64,000 nt of DNA from positions 62,001 to 126,000 of the forward strand of contig JAGOQM010000001.1 in the NCBI GenBank assembly GCA_017991555.1, given 5' to 3'. The DNA comes from Neisseriaceae bacterium. GTDB lineage: Bacteria > Pseudomonadota > Gammaproteobacteria > Burkholderiales > Neisseriaceae. The stretch's first letter is position 1; each line of letters starts with the position of its first letter. The position numbers were made by a program, and so were the translations under genes. The notes beneath the pieces were generated by a model, which was not told the DNA's origin, ran no database searches, and was given only the letters and a program-made list of their open reading frames with translations. Below, in pieces: positions 14,217 to 23,466 of this stretch.

Positions 14217-16370
14217 TTAACGACGGATCACGCGGCGTACCTGCGGAATGATGTTCAGTTCGTGGATGATGGCGTTCAGCTGTTTGAGGTTGCTGACCTG
14301 CACTTTGAACTCGAATTCGACAAATCCTTCGCTGCCGGCCTTTTTGCCCGAAGGCGTATCGACTGATTCAATGTTGGCCTTGTGGCGTGAAATGGTCGAA
14401 GCCATCGCGGCGAGTAGGCCTTGCGCATCCTGTGCCGACACCAATAGGTTGGCGTTGTAGCGGCGCGGGGTGACGTCTTTCCAGTTGGCGTCAATCTGCT
14501 TGCTGGCGTCTACCTTCTCGGCGTTCGGACAATTTTCGCGGTGCACGATGAGGCCTTGGTCTTTGGTGATGATGGCCACGATGGGGTCGCCCGGGATGGG
14601 GCGACAGCAGCTGGCCATTTGCATGCTGCCACTTTCGGAGCCATTCACCACGATGGGGCTCATTTTGACTTCTTCGCCTAGGTGAACGCCGGCCAGCTGG
14701 GCCAGATGGCGCGCCACGAAGATCGGCAACACGCGACCCATGCCAACGTCGAGCAATACATCTTCAAAGGTAGTGTCTTTTTCTGCCAAATCTTTCAAAT
14801 AGGCTTCTTTGATGTCTTCCGACAGCAAGACGTTCTTCGGCAGCAGAACGCTGAGGGCCTGATTCAGCAGTTTTTCACCCAGGGAAATCGCGTCGGTGCG
14901 CTTAATCGATTTTAAGTGGCTACGGATGGCGCTGCGCGCGCGGCCGCTGGTCACAAAACTCAACCACGCAGGGTTAGGATTAGACGTGGGTGAGGTGATG
15001 ATTTCCACCGTGTCGCCGGTGCGCAAAATCGTGCGCAAGGGCACAAGGTTGTAGTTTACCCGTGCCGCCACGCAGTGATGGCCAATGTCGGTGTGGACGG
15101 TGTAGGCAAAGTCGATGGGCGTAGCGTTGCGTGGCAACACCATGATTTTGCCTTTGGGCGTGAACACGTACACTTCGTCGGGGAATAAATCCACTTTGAT
15201 GTGTTCTAGGAATTCAACCGCGTCTTCACTTTGGGCCTGCATGTCGAGCACGTTTTGCAGCCATTGGTTGGTCCGGCGCGTCGCTTCGTCGATCGACTCG
15301 TCTGGGGTTTTGTACATCCAGTGGCTGGCCACGCCGTCTTCGGCCACTGCGTCCATTTGACGGGTGCGAATTTGCACCTCGATGGGCACGCCATAAGGGC
15401 CAAACAGGGTGGTGTGTAGGCTTTGGTAGCCGTTGCCTTTAGGGATGGCGATGTAATCCTTGAACTTGCCCGGGATGGGCTTGTACAGGCCATGCAGCGC
15501 GCCGAGGGCGACGTAGCAGGCAGGAATGCTGTTGACGATGATGCGAAAACCAAAAATGTCCAAGACGTCGCCGAAGCTGAGGTTCTTGGTTTGCATTTTT
15601 TTATAAATACTGTAAATGTTTTTTTCGCGGCCCCGAATTTGGGCTTCGATGTTACAGGTCACTAAGCGTTGGCTGAATGACTGGAGAATTTTACCGACCA
15701 CGTCGCGACGATTTTGGCGGGCGGTTTTTAAGGCCTTGGCTAAAGTGGCGTAGCGGATGGGGTAGATGTTGCGAAAGGACAGGTCTTGCAGTTCACGGTA
15801 GACGTGGTTGAGGCCGATGCGGTTGGCAATGGGCGCATAAATTTCCAGGGTTTCACTGGCAATTCGGCGTCGCTTTTCTGGCCGCATGACGTCGAGCGTG
15901 CGCATATTGTGCAGTCGGTCCGACAGTTTCACAATGATGACCCGAACGTCTTTCACCATGGCCATCACCATTTTGCGGAAGTTTTCCGCCTGGTGGGCTT
16001 CTTTATTTTCGTATTCTAGCTTTTCTAGCTTAGACAGGCCGTCCACCAGGTCGGCAATGGTGTCGCCAAACTCGGCGGCCAGCTGCTTCTTGGTGGTGCC
16101 TGTGTCTTCGAGCACGTCGTGCATCAATGCGGCGGCCAAGCCTTGGGCATCAAGATGCCAGTGGGCCAGCTCGGTAGCCACCGCGATGGGGTGGGTTATG
16201 TAAGGCTCACCACTCTTACGATACTGCCCTTCGTGCGCTTCGGTCGCATAGTCACAGGCGTGTTCGAGCAAGCGGATGTCTTCTGGTTTCAGATAGTCAA
16301 CCGCTTTAAAAAACGTGGCGCGTGCATCAGTGACGGCATTCGCAAATGGGGCTGGGGTGTGTTGCGTCAT
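14217..16370 (-). CDS. spoT: bifunctional (p)ppGpp synthetase/hydrolase (SpoT type)
   Basis: A 717-residue RelA/SpoT homologue. The hydrolase HD domain is intact (His84-Asp85 in ALMHDVLEDT), so it can degrade (p)ppGpp. The synthetase domain follows (about 230-340: KNIYSIYKKMQTK, DIFGFRIIV, GNGYQSLHTT). Then come the TGS domain (VYVFTPKGKIMVLP) and a C-terminal ACT domain (VSAQDAQGLLAAMASTI). It tunes the stringent response. Its start lies 15 bp after the stop of rpoZ, the same gmk-rpoZ-spoT order as in E. coli. Confidence 0.93.
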   Translation of the reverse strand: MTQHTPAPFANAVTDARATFFKAVDYLKPEDIRLLEHACDYATEAHEGQYRKSGEPYITHPIAVATELAHWHLDAQGLAAALMHDVLEDTGTTKKQLAAEFGDTIADLVDGLSKLEKLEYENKEAHQAENFRKMVMAMVKDVRVIIVKLSDRLHNMRTLDVMRPEKRRRIASETLEIYAPIANRIGLNHVYRELQDLSFRNIYPIRYATLAKALKTARQNRRDVVGKILQSFSQRLVTCNIEAQIRGREKNIYSIYKKMQTKNLSFGDVLDIFGFRIIVNSIPACYVALGALHGLYKPIPGKFKDYIAIPKGNGYQSLHTTLFGPYGVPIEVQIRTRQMDAVAEDGVASHWMYKTPDESIDEATRRTNQWLQNVLDMQAQSEDAVEFLEHIKVDLFPDEVYVFTPKGKIMVLPRNATPIDFAYTVHTDIGHHCVAARVNYNLVPLRTILRTGDTVEIITSPTSNPNPAWLSFVTSGRARSAIRSHLKSIKRTDAISLGEKLLNQALSVLLPKNVLLSEDIKEAYLKDLAEKDTTFEDVLLDVGMGRVLPIFVARHLAQLAGVHLGEEVKMSPIVVNGSESGSMQMASCCRPIPGDPIVAIITKDQGLIVHRENCPNAEKVDASKQIDANWKDVTPRRYNANLLVSAQDAQGLLAAMASTISRHKANIESVDTPSGKKAGSEGFVEFEFKVQVSNLKQLNAIIHELNIIPQVRRVIRR

Positions 16371-16385
16371 GTGGTGAGCTTTATC

Positions 16386-16589
16386 TTATTTTTTACGGTC
16401 TAGGATTTCTACGCCAATTTGGCCTGCGGCGACTTCGCGTAGGGCAACCACGGTGGGTTTGTTGCGCGCTTCATCAACCAATGGCGTGGCACCGTTGGCT
16501 ACTTGGCGGGCGCGGTAAGCGGCGGCCAAGGTCAGGTCAAAGCGGTTAGGGATACGGTTTAAACAATCGTCTACGGTAATGCGTGCCAT
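16386..16589 (-). CDS. rpoZ: RNA polymerase omega subunit
   Basis: A 67-residue protein with the conserved omega start [19 protein letters not shown] and the AAAYRARQ helix that clamps the beta' subunit. It assists RNA polymerase assembly and, in other proteobacteria, forms part of a ppGpp site. It sits between gmk and the spoT-like gene; that neighbourhood links polymerase, guanylate supply and stringent signalling. Confidence 0.95.
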   Translation of the reverse strand: MARITVDDCLNRIPNRFDLTLAAAYRARQVANGATPLVDEARNKPTVVALREVAAGQIGVEILDRKK

Positions 16590-16689
16590 AGTGGTACTTT
16601 CAGTAATTTCAGTTAATAGGTCTCTATGTTAGCTTAGCTGTGCTGAATTGCAAGCAAGACTTTAGAGTTGCGCTGGGTTTATTTTAAGC

Positions 16690-17298
16690 CTATTTCAATA
16701 ATTCTAGGTAGAAATCGTGCTGTTTTTTTTGTGTCAGTCGTTGCGCGCGCACAATGCTGACCAAATCAGCGGTGGCGTCTTCTAGGTCGTTATTGATGAC
16801 AACGTAGTCAAAGTGCTGTGCCTGTTCGATTTCGTGGCGGGCATTGTTCATGCGTTTGGCGATCACTTCCGCTGTGTCTGTGCCCCGTCCGTTAAGGCGT
16901 TGCGCCAGTATTTCGATTGAGGGCGGCAGAATGAAAATGCCTACGGCCTCTGGTAAAAGTTGGCGTACTTGGGCGGCGCCTTGAACGTCAATTTCCAATA
17001 ACACATCGTGGCCGGCGGCCAGGGTTTGGTTGATCCATTCAAAGCTGGTGCCGTAGTAATTGTCATATACTTGGGCGTATTCTAGGAACGCTTTTTCCTG
17101 AATGCTGGCCTCGAAATGGCTTTTTTCAACGAAAAAATAATGCTGCCCGTGTACTTCACCGGTGCGGGGCGGGCGAGTGGTGTGAGAAACAGACAGTTTG
17201 ATGTTGGGGTCTTGTGCTAATAAACGGCCCACTAGGGTGGTTTTGCCCGTGCCTGAGGCCGCGGCGACAACAAAAATAGTGCCTTTTTGAGGTGTCAT
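16690..17298 (-). CDS. gmk: guanylate kinase
   Basis: A 202-residue enzyme that phosphorylates GMP to GDP with ATP. P-loop ASGTGKTT is at residues 14-21; the GMP-binding segment SHTTRPPRTGEVHGQHYFF is at about 39-57. Length is typical (about 205). First gene of gmk-rpoZ-spoT, with 100 bp to rpoZ. The start ATG follows AAAGGATCAT. Confidence 0.96.
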   Translation of the reverse strand: MTPQKGTIFVVAAASGTGKTTLVGRLLAQDPNIKLSVSHTTRPPRTGEVHGQHYFFVEKSHFEASIQEKAFLEYAQVYDNYYGTSFEWINQTLAAGHDVLLEIDVQGAAQVRQLLPEAVGIFILPPSIEILAQRLNGRGTDTAEVIAKRMNNARHEIEQAQHFDYVVINNDLEDATADLVSIVRAQRLTQKKQHDFYLELLK

Positions 17299-17378
17299 GA
17301 TGATCCTTTGTGCGTGAGGCAGACATTATGCCATAGCCGGGCGTGTGAAAAAAGCGTTCATCGGTGGGGGAAAGGGGC

Positions 17379-17384
17379 TATAAT
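17379..17384 (+). promoter_or_regulatory. -10 box for the purine permease gene
   Basis: TATAAT at 17379-17384 on the plus strand, 70 bp upstream of the permease start; no good -35 at 17 bp. The transcript leader contains a GGCCAC-AAAA-GTGGCC hairpin at about 17410-17425; I do not see a purine-riboswitch pattern. Confidence 0.45.
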
Positions 17385-17453
17385 ATGCGGCTTTGTTCCC
17401 ATTTTTGGGCCACAAAAGTGGCCTGCTTGATTACTTTTAGGATGAGATGATTC

Positions 17454-18776
17454 ATGCAAGCACCCCATACTAAGCCCGAGGGCTTATTAGCGCGATACTT
17501 TAAATTGGCCGAACACGGCACGTCCGTGCGTACGGAAGTGTTGGCCGGTCTGACGACGTTTTTAACCATGTGCTACATCGTCATCGTCAACCCCACTATT
17601 TTATCTAATGCGGGCATGGACTATGGCGCCGTGTTCGTGGCCACCTGTTTGTCGGCGGCGCTGGGCTGTTTGGTGATGGGCTTGGTGGCTAACTATCCGG
17701 TGGCTTTGGCGCCGGGTATGGGCGTGAATGCCTTCTTTACCTATGCCATTGTGAAAGGCATGGGCGTGCCTTGGGAAGTGGCGATGGGCGCGGTGTTCAT
17801 TACCGGGCTATTGTTTGTGGCGGTGCATTTTATGAAGGTGCGTGCAGCCATTGTGGATTCGATTCCAGAGTCGCTCAAGCACGCGATTGCGGCAGGTATT
17901 GGCTTGTTCTTGGCGCTGGTGGCGCTTAAAAATGCCGGCTTGGTGATTGGCAACCCAGATACATTAGTGAAGCTGGGCGACATTCAGTCTCCTGGTGTGA
18001 TGCTGGCGATGTTGGGCTTTTTGCTGATTATTGTGCTGGATTTTTGGCGCGTGCGTGGTGCCATCATCATCAGTATTTTGGTGGTGACGGCGATTTCGAT
18101 TGGGATGGGCCTGACTGAGTTTAAAGGCATTGTGTCGAGCGTGCCGTCGCTAGAGCCCACTTTAATGAAGATGAACTTGGCTGATGCCTTTTCTTTCTCT
18201 ATGCTGGGGGTGATCTTTGTGCTGTTTGTGGTGAGCCTATTCGACAGTACCGGTACGCTGGTGGCCGTGGCGCAACGTGCGGGCCTGATGAAAGACAACA
18301 AGCTGCCGCGTTTGAATAAGGCGCTGTCGGCTGACTCTGCCGCGATTGTGGCCGGCGCCGCATTGGGCACCACGCCCACCGTGGCCTATATGGAATCGGT
18401 GTCGGGTACCGCAGTTGGGGGCCGTACTGGCTTGACCACGGTGGTGATTGCGCTTTTGTTTATGGCCAGCCTGTGGTTCTCGCCGTTGGCCGCCAGCGTG
18501 CCTGAGTTTGCCACTGCGCCTGCTTTATTGTACGTGGCCATTTTAATGGTGCGTGGCGTGGTGGACATTGATTGGGAAGACATGACCGAGGCTGCGCCGG
18601 CATTTGTGACCATTGTGGCGATGCCGTTTACCTATTCGATTGCCGATGGCGTGGCCTTTGGCTTTTTGTCGTACACGTTAATTAAACTGTTTACCGGCCG
18701 CGCCCGCGAAGTGAAGCTGATGGTGTGGGTGGTGGCGTTAATGTGGGCGGCTAAATTTGTGTTCTTGGGGGCATAA
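17454..18776 (+). CDS. NCS2-family purine permease (AzgA/GhxP type)
   Basis: A 440-residue integral membrane protein with about 12-14 hydrophobic segments. The start [32 protein letters not shown] and the motif [17 protein letters not shown] are typical of the AzgA branch of nucleobase-cation symporters 2, which import adenine, guanine or hypoxanthine with protons. The C-terminal segment [19 protein letters not shown] is also family-specific. The adenine phosphoribosyltransferase gene starts right after its stop, so uptake and salvage are coupled. Exact substrate not readable from sequence. Confidence 0.9.
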   Translation: MQAPHTKPEGLLARYFKLAEHGTSVRTEVLAGLTTFLTMCYIVIVNPTILSNAGMDYGAVFVATCLSAALGCLVMGLVANYPVALAPGMGVNAFFTYAIVKGMGVPWEVAMGAVFITGLLFVAVHFMKVRAAIVDSIPESLKHAIAAGIGLFLALVALKNAGLVIGNPDTLVKLGDIQSPGVMLAMLGFLLIIVLDFWRVRGAIIISILVVTAISIGMGLTEFKGIVSSVPSLEPTLMKMNLADAFSFSMLGVIFVLFVVSLFDSTGTLVAVAQRAGLMKDNKLPRLNKALSADSAAIVAGAALGTTPTVAYMESVSGTAVGGRTGLTTVVIALLFMASLWFSPLAASVPEFATAPALLYVAILMVRGVVDIDWEDMTEAAPAFVTIVAMPFTYSIADGVAFGFLSYTLIKLFTGRAREVKLMVWVVALMWAAKFVFLGA

Positions 18777-18777
18777 G

Positions 18778-19371
18778 ATGAAAGAAACGACTGAGTTGCA
18801 GGACATGAGCCATTTAAACTACGCTGAATTTATTGAGGCGGCGATTCGTAAAGTGCCCAACTGGCCGAGTCCAGGCATTTTGTTTTACGACATCACGCCG
18901 ATCTTACAAGACCCCAAAACCTTCCGGATTTTGGTGGACCTGTTCGTGCATCGCTATATGGATCAAAAAATCGACGTGGTGGCTGGCCTAGATGCCCGTG
19001 GCTTTATTTTAGGGGCCGCCATTGCCTATCAGCTCAACGTGGGCTTTGTGCCCATTCGTAAAAAGGGCAAGTTGCCGTTTACCACGGTGGAAGAAACCTA
19101 CGAGTTGGAATATGGCAACGCCACTGTAGAAATGCACGTTGACGCGGTGAAGGCTGGTGATCGAGTGCTGTTGGTGGACGATTTAATCGCGACTGGCGGC
19201 ACCATGCAGGCGGGGTTTAAACTGTTGCAACGCTTGAACGCTGAAGTGGTTGAGGCTGCGGCGATTATTGAGTTCAATGATTTAGAGGGCGCCAAGCGCA
19301 TTCGTGCCGCGGGCCTGCCCTTGTTTACCATTTGCCAGGTCGATGGCGTGATGCCGGAATTAAAAGCCTAG
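18778..19371 (+). CDS. apt: adenine phosphoribosyltransferase
   Basis: A 197-residue enzyme converting adenine and PRPP to AMP. PRPP-binding loop [14 protein letters not shown] is at about residues 123-136; [17 protein letters not shown] substrate elements are near the N-terminus ([16 protein letters not shown]). I use the ATG 1 bp after the permease stop; an ATG ten codons later with AGGAC before it (MSHLNY) is a credible alternative closer to the usual 170-190 residues. Part of a two-gene purine salvage operon closed by a terminator at 19393. Confidence 0.93.
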   Translation: MKETTELQDMSHLNYAEFIEAAIRKVPNWPSPGILFYDITPILQDPKTFRILVDLFVHRYMDQKIDVVAGLDARGFILGAAIAYQLNVGFVPIRKKGKLPFTTVEETYELEYGNATVEMHVDAVKAGDRVLLVDDLIATGGTMQAGFKLLQRLNAEVVEAAAIIEFNDLEGAKRIRAAGLPLFTICQVDGVMPELKA

Positions 19372-19392
19372 GCAACAGGCTTTAAGCATGTG

Positions 19393-19431
19393 AAAACCGC
19401 ACGCCATTGGCAAGATGGGTGCGGTTTTTTT
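19393..19431 (+). terminator. terminator of the permease-apt operon
   Basis: AAAACCGCAC (19393-19402) with GTGCGGTTTT (19419-19428) and a T-run. Confidence 0.85.
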
Positions 19432-19591
19432 GTGTCCAAAGGGCGTTTAATGTTAGGCTTAAAGTGCACTGATTGACGTGGCTGGTTTGCGTCAAGGTTT
19501 GGATGACTAAGCCCGTTGTGAGCCTGACGGGTGGCGGCTGTAGGTTTGTTTGCCGCGTTGGCGACACCAGTTTGAATACAAGGAGCGTGTG

Positions 19592-20272
19592 ATGCAAGTA
19601 CAAGTATGGTCAGATTTTGCCTGTCCCTATTGCTATATTGGCCAGCATAATTTGGCGCAAGGCATGGCCAAGCTGAATGAGGTGCAGCGGGGGCAGATTC
19701 AGCTGATTCATCGAAGCTTTGAGTTGGCGCCCGAGGCGCTGGTGGATAATCCACAAAGCAAATACGAACAGCTGGCGCAAAAATACACTGTGTCGATTGA
19801 GCGGGCAAAGGCCATGGGGCGGCAGGCCACCAGTATGGCCGAGTCGGTGGGCTTGAGCATGGACTACGACAAAGTCATCATGACCAATACGTTTGCAGCC
19901 CATCAATTGGCGCATTTTGCCGCTGCTGAAGGTAAGGGTACAGCCATGCAGCGCGCGCTGTTTGAGGCGCATTTTGTGACGGGCAAGCACATCGGCGACG
20001 AAGCGGTGTTGCAAACCTTGGCTGAAGCACAAGGCTTAAGCCCGAAAAGGGTGGCAGAGGTTTTGGCCAATAATGTTTATGCGGCGGCGGTGCGTGACGA
20101 CGAGGCTTTGGCGCAGCGCTTGCAAATCAGCAGCGTGCCGTTTGTGGTGTTGGACAATCGTTATGCCATTAGCGGCGCCCAGTCGGCGGATTATTTTGCT
20201 GAAGCGTTGGTGCAGGTGTTGCAAGAAGGGTCGCAACAAGCAACGCCTCAGCCTGGGCGTAATGAGGGGTAG
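19592..20272 (+). CDS. DsbA-family FrnE-like oxidoreductase
   Basis: A 226-residue cytoplasmic thioredoxin-fold protein, without signal peptide. The start ATG follows AAGGAGCG. Active site Cys11-Pro-Tyr-Cys14 (DFACPYC) is immediately followed by IGQHNL, as in FrnE/2-hydroxychromene-2-carboxylate isomerase-like DsbA proteins. The helical insert has HLAHFAAAEGKG-like sequence and the C-terminal cis-Pro region is SSVPFVVLDNRYAISGAQ. FrnE members act in thiol redox and oxidative-stress tolerance; the exact substrate is unknown. A repeat element begins 8 bp after its stop. Confidence 0.88.
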   Translation: MQVQVWSDFACPYCYIGQHNLAQGMAKLNEVQRGQIQLIHRSFELAPEALVDNPQSKYEQLAQKYTVSIERAKAMGRQATSMAESVGLSMDYDKVIMTNTFAAHQLAHFAAAEGKGTAMQRALFEAHFVTGKHIGDEAVLQTLAEAQGLSPKRVAEVLANNVYAAAVRDDEALAQRLQISSVPFVVLDNRYAISGAQSADYFAEALVQVLQEGSQQATPQPGRNEG

Positions 20273-20280
20273 GGTTACGC

Positions 20281-21067
20281 ACCATGGTTTGTGGTTTGCA
20301 GAAGACGTGCCTCAGTTGCACCTATCTTCTCACCTAAGGGATGCGCGGCGAGACGATCGCCACAAAAAAAGGATTAGTCCTTCATCAAACAGCAAACCAT
20401 GCTTTTGTGAATGCCAAATTATTTAAACTCACCGCCTTTCCCCTAGGTGAAGTACCGTCCCGTAGAGCCGCCGAAGTAGGTTCTATTGAGCCAGATGAAG
20501 CAGGCAAAAAGCTTGTGGCGATCGACCACGCTTTTATAGGAGATCGAGCACTCTTGCCTGCGCTGGCTCAATAGGTTCTGCTGAGGGCAGTCACGAAGTG
20601 ACCGGGGATCAGGGTGGCCTTTTCTTTGCTTCGTTTCTTTTTGACATCAAAAAGAAATGACGTCGCCCTCGGCGAAACAAACGCCCAAATTTAAGTCATG
20701 CCTGACTAAAAGTAGCCTTTCAAAATCATTCATGCTTCGGCTATATCGCTATTGATCAGTCGTTGGGTTTCGCCCTATAGGGCGCCATCATTTCTTTTTG
20801 ATGTCAAAAAGAAACGAAGCAAAGAAAAACCACCCCACTTTATCCGCCCGCTTTGCGGGTGCCCTCGTTGGCCCGCACGTGGCCGGCGGCAAAAACTCCT
20901 ATTTGAGCCTGCGGCCAAATACTCAAACAACTTTGCCTTAAAGCCCCGGCCCCGCACGAACCGCCTCGGCGGCTAAAAGGGGAACGGTACTTCACCTAAG
21001 GGCAAGCGCGGTGAGTTTAAAGTGTTTTAATTCCAAGCTGGGTTTTATTCAAACACCAAACCATGGT
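20281..21067. repeat. MITE-like repeat element, copy 1
   Basis: 787 bp between the FrnE-like stop and the fdxA stop, with no supported gene. The outer ends are inverted: ACCATGGTTTGTGGTTTG (20281) against CAAACACCAAACCATGGT at the right end. A second, longer inverted pair lies inside: TTTAAACTCACCGC ... CCTAGGTGAAGTACCGT (20422-20458) against ACGGTACTTCACCTAAGG ... GCGGTGAGTTTAAA (20984-21021). In the middle, a 41-base inverted repeat (20619-20660 and 20788-20828) is itself nearly palindromic (TTTCTTTTTGACATCAAAAA). Much of it recurs inverted at 61930-62623. Short frames inside lack ribosome binding sites and reflect the repeat. It probably also serves as terminator for both convergent genes. 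Confidence 0.75.
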
Positions 21068-21391
21068 TTAACGAATCAGCTTAGGGAGCTTGTTCGGCAC
21101 GCCATCCCACTCGGCCGCATCCGGTAAAGGTTCTTTGCTCTGGTCAATATTCGGCCAGGTTTCGGCCAGCTCGGCGTTTAGGGCCAAAAAGTGCTGTAGC
21201 GTTTCGGGCAGGTCCTGCTCGTCAAAAATGGCATTGGCTGGGCATTCTGGCTCACACATGGCGCAGTCGATGCATTCATCGGGGTTGATTACCAAAAAGT
21301 TGGGCCCCTCATAAAAGCAGTCAACGGGGCAAACGTCGACGCAGTCGGTGTATTTGCATTGGATGCAGTTGTCGGTTACCACGAAGGCCAT
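21068..21391 (-). CDS. fdxA: 7Fe ferredoxin (FdxA type)
   Basis: A 107-residue ferredoxin. The first cluster ligands are Cys9, Cys12 (or its substitute), Cys17 and Cys21 ([17 protein letters not shown]); the second set is Cys40-x2-Cys43-x2-Cys46-x3-Cys50. The pattern, with the extra Cys in the first motif and a long C-terminal tail, is that of [3Fe-4S][4Fe-4S] FdxA proteins of proteobacteria. Electron carrier with unknown partner here. The stop codon coincides with the edge of the repeat element. Confidence 0.94.
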   Translation of the reverse strand: MAFVVTDNCIQCKYTDCVDVCPVDCFYEGPNFLVINPDECIDCAMCEPECPANAIFDEQDLPETLQHFLALNAELAETWPNIDQSKEPLPDAAEWDGVPNKLPKLIR

Positions 21392-21432
21392 GATGTTCCT
21401 TTGTCTCGTTGAACAAGTTTAAAATGTACCAT

Positions 21433-21467
21433 AAAAAAGCCCCTCATGCTGAATCGCAGAGGGGCTT
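21433..21467 (-). terminator. terminator of pepP operon
   Basis: AAGCCCCTC (21437-21445) and GAGGGGCTT (21459-21467); on the minus strand it is followed by TTTT. It separates the pepP unit from fdxA. Confidence 0.8.
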
Positions 21468-21481
21468 GAGGGCGTGTTTGA

Positions 21482-22777
21482 TTAGCCGTGCATGACGTCT
21501 TCGATGTCGCTGATGTTTTTGGGCACGTCGGCGGTGTACACCACGCAGCCCGAATCGGTCACCAGCACATTGTCTTCGATGCGGATGCCCATATTGCGGA
21601 ATGCTTCGGGAATGTCGGCGTCGCCCGGAATGTACAGGCCCGGTTCAACCGTGGTGCACATGCCTTCTTTGAGCAAAATGGGTTTGCCCCCGCGGTGGCG
21701 GCCACCGACATCGTGTACGTCTAGGCCCACCCAGTGGCCAAGGCCATGCATGTAAAAGCGGCGATAGGTTTGCTGTTCAATATTGCTTTGAACGGAGCCT
21801 TGTAGCAGTTTGAGGTCGACCAGGCCTTGTACCAGAATGTTTAAAGCGACGTCGCTCACCGACTGCCAGCTAACCTTGGCCTTAATGCTTTTAATCGCCG
21901 CTAGCTGAGCCGCCAGCACAATTTCATAGACGTCGCGTTGGGCGTCGTTGAAACGACCGTTAACGGGGAAGGTGCGGCTGATGTCGCCGGCGTAGCCACC
22001 GAATTCGGCGCCGGCGTCGATCATGACCAGCTCACCTTCTTGTAGCTGAGCGTTGTTGCTGACGTAATGCAGGACGCAGGCGTTTTTGCCTGAGGCCACA
22101 ATGCTTTCATACGCCGGCGAACGGGCACCGTGTTGCACAAAAGTATGCAGCAACTCGGCTTCGAGTTGGTATTCAAACAGGCCCGGTTTGGCGGCGCGCA
22201 TGGCGGCTAGGTGGCCGAGGGCGCTGATTTTGGCCGCTTGCTTAAGTTGGTTTACTTCGTGCGGGTCTTTGATGAGGCGCATATTGTCCAAGATTACGCC
22301 TAAGTCCATCAGGGCTTTAGGGGCGCGGACGTTGTGCCACGATTGTTCCTTGACGCTTTGCCATAGGCCCATGAGGGTTTGGTCTTGTTCTGGGTATAAG
22401 CCCCAGAGTGCGTACAGGGTGGGGCTGTTGCTGATGCAGGTGTGCGCCACACTGTCAAAGTCATCGCTGCTGTAGGCATATTCAAACCCAAAGGCTTCTG
22501 CGGCGGCCTCGGGGCCATAGCGAAAGCCTTCCCAAATTTCCTGTTCTGGATGTTTGTCGCGGCAAAACAGCAGGGCGGTTTGGTCGATGGCATTTAAAAT
22601 GAGGCTGGCGCCCGGTTCGTTAAAGCCGGTTAAATAATAAAAGTAGCTGTCCTGTCGGTAGGGGTAAAAGGTGTCGTTGCTGCGGCGTTGCTCTGGTGCG
22701 GCGTGCACAATGGCAATGCCTTCTGACATGGCTTGTAATACCCGTTGGCGGCGTTTGAAGTAAACATCATGACTCAT
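21482..22777 (-). CDS. pepP: Xaa-Pro aminopeptidase
   Basis: A 431-residue metallopeptidase removing an N-terminal residue before proline. The N-terminal creatinase-like domain is followed by the pita-bread catalytic domain. The metal ligands are visible: Asp in MIDAGAEFGG, Asp in YAGDISRTFP, His in HGLGHWVGLDVHD, Glu in TTVEPGLY and Glu in GIRIEDNVLV. Length matches E. coli PepP (441). Its start overlaps the end of the VanZ-like gene, so the two form one operon with the small gene at 23153. Confidence 0.94.
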   Translation of the reverse strand: MSHDVYFKRRQRVLQAMSEGIAIVHAAPEQRRSNDTFYPYRQDSYFYYLTGFNEPGASLILNAIDQTALLFCRDKHPEQEIWEGFRYGPEAAAEAFGFEYAYSSDDFDSVAHTCISNSPTLYALWGLYPEQDQTLMGLWQSVKEQSWHNVRAPKALMDLGVILDNMRLIKDPHEVNQLKQAAKISALGHLAAMRAAKPGLFEYQLEAELLHTFVQHGARSPAYESIVASGKNACVLHYVSNNAQLQEGELVMIDAGAEFGGYAGDISRTFPVNGRFNDAQRDVYEIVLAAQLAAIKSIKAKVSWQSVSDVALNILVQGLVDLKLLQGSVQSNIEQQTYRRFYMHGLGHWVGLDVHDVGGRHRGGKPILLKEGMCTTVEPGLYIPGDADIPEAFRNMGIRIEDNVLVTDSGCVVYTADVPKNISDIEDVMHG

Positions 22778-23153
22778 CAGAAGCCCTCCCGATTTCTCTT
22801 TTCAATTGGTTGACATACAGGCCAAGCACAAGGGCCAGTCCAGCGCCCATGACATCGGCCAGCGCATCCCAAGCGTCGGCGCTACGGCTGGTGGTCAGCA
22901 GTATTTGTAAAAACTCACTGCTGATGGCCCAGGCAACCGCACCCACCAACAGCCACTTAAGGGGTATGGCCTTAAGCTCTAGGGTGTAGGCTTTGCACAA
23001 TAGCCAAAATTGCCCAAAAAACATCGAGAAGTGGGCAAATTTGTCAAAATGTGCGAATGGCGGGATCTCTTCAGGGTTGGCTGGGCGCAGTAGGAAATAC
23101 AGGCTGCCGGCAAACCACAACAAGGCCACCACCATCATTTTATTCTTAGGCAT
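22767..23153 (-). CDS. VanZ-like family membrane protein
   Basis: A 128-residue protein with three or four membrane segments, starting MPKNKMMVVALLWFAGSLYFLL. I chose the ATG at 23153 because AGAGGAAG lies upstream and it forms a TAATG overlap with the stop of the preceding gene. The FDKFAHFSMFFGQFWLL segment and DAWDALADVMGAGLAL are the VanZ-like signature. VanZ itself gives teicoplanin tolerance, but most chromosomal members have no known function. Its end overlaps pepP by 11 bp. Confidence 0.8.
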   Translation of the reverse strand: MPKNKMMVVALLWFAGSLYFLLRPANPEEIPPFAHFDKFAHFSMFFGQFWLLCKAYTLELKAIPLKWLLVGAVAWAISSEFLQILLTTSRSADAWDALADVMGAGLALVLGLYVNQLKREIGRASDES

Positions 23154-23368
23154 TACTGATTTGCTTCCTCTTCTAGCCATTTTTGGCATAGGTGAGCGTA
23201 GCGCTCAAACTTGCCGCCGCGCTTCATCAAAATGTCGCGCCATTGAGCCACTTCTTCTGGGCTAGGCGCATCTTCGATGGCGGCTTCGTACAGCAAAAAG
23301 TCGATGGCAAACTGCACTGCAGCGGCGTTTTCGTTGTACATTACGTCTAAAAAATGGGTATCTGACAT
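23153..23368 (-). CDS. conserved small acidic protein of unknown function
   Basis: A 71-residue soluble helical protein (FLLYEAAIEDAPSPEEVAQWRDILMKRGGKFERYAHLCQ in two stretches), acidic, with a single Cys. It lacks the RGxxE motif of SdhE, so I do not assign that function. It is coupled to the VanZ-like gene through TAATG. Probably a real gene in view of the overlap and even codon use; role unknown. Confidence 0.65.
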   Translation of the reverse strand: MSDTHFLDVMYNENAAAVQFAIDFLLYEAAIEDAPSPEEVAQWRDILMKRGGKFERYAHLCQKWLEEEANQ

Positions 23369-23406
23369 GCCGTTCTTTCTAAGTTAAGTCGGTCTAAACA
23401 AGGAGA

Positions 23407-23438
23407 AAGGCGACCACGCTTGTGGGTCGCCTTCTTTT
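23407..23438. terminator. terminator between yebC and the 71-aa gene
   Basis: AAGGCGACC (23407-23415) with GGTCGCCTT (23425-23433). T-rich flanks on both sides; on the minus strand it ends the yebC unit. Confidence 0.75.
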
Positions 23439-23466
23439 AATAATGATGCACAAACCAATTAAATGT

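Noticed and set aside
17385..17453. Purine riboswitch ahead of the NCS2 permease
   Set aside because: Only a single GGCCAC/GTGGCC hairpin; no three-way junction or conserved loop sequences of known purine riboswitches.
20341..20976. Short frames inside repeat copy 1 as genes
   Set aside because: They recur only because the DNA repeat recurs, lack ribosome binding sites and occur on both strands.
23153..23368. SdhE (FAD assembly factor) assignment for the 71-residue protein
   Set aside because: Size is similar but the RGxxE flavinylation motif is missing.
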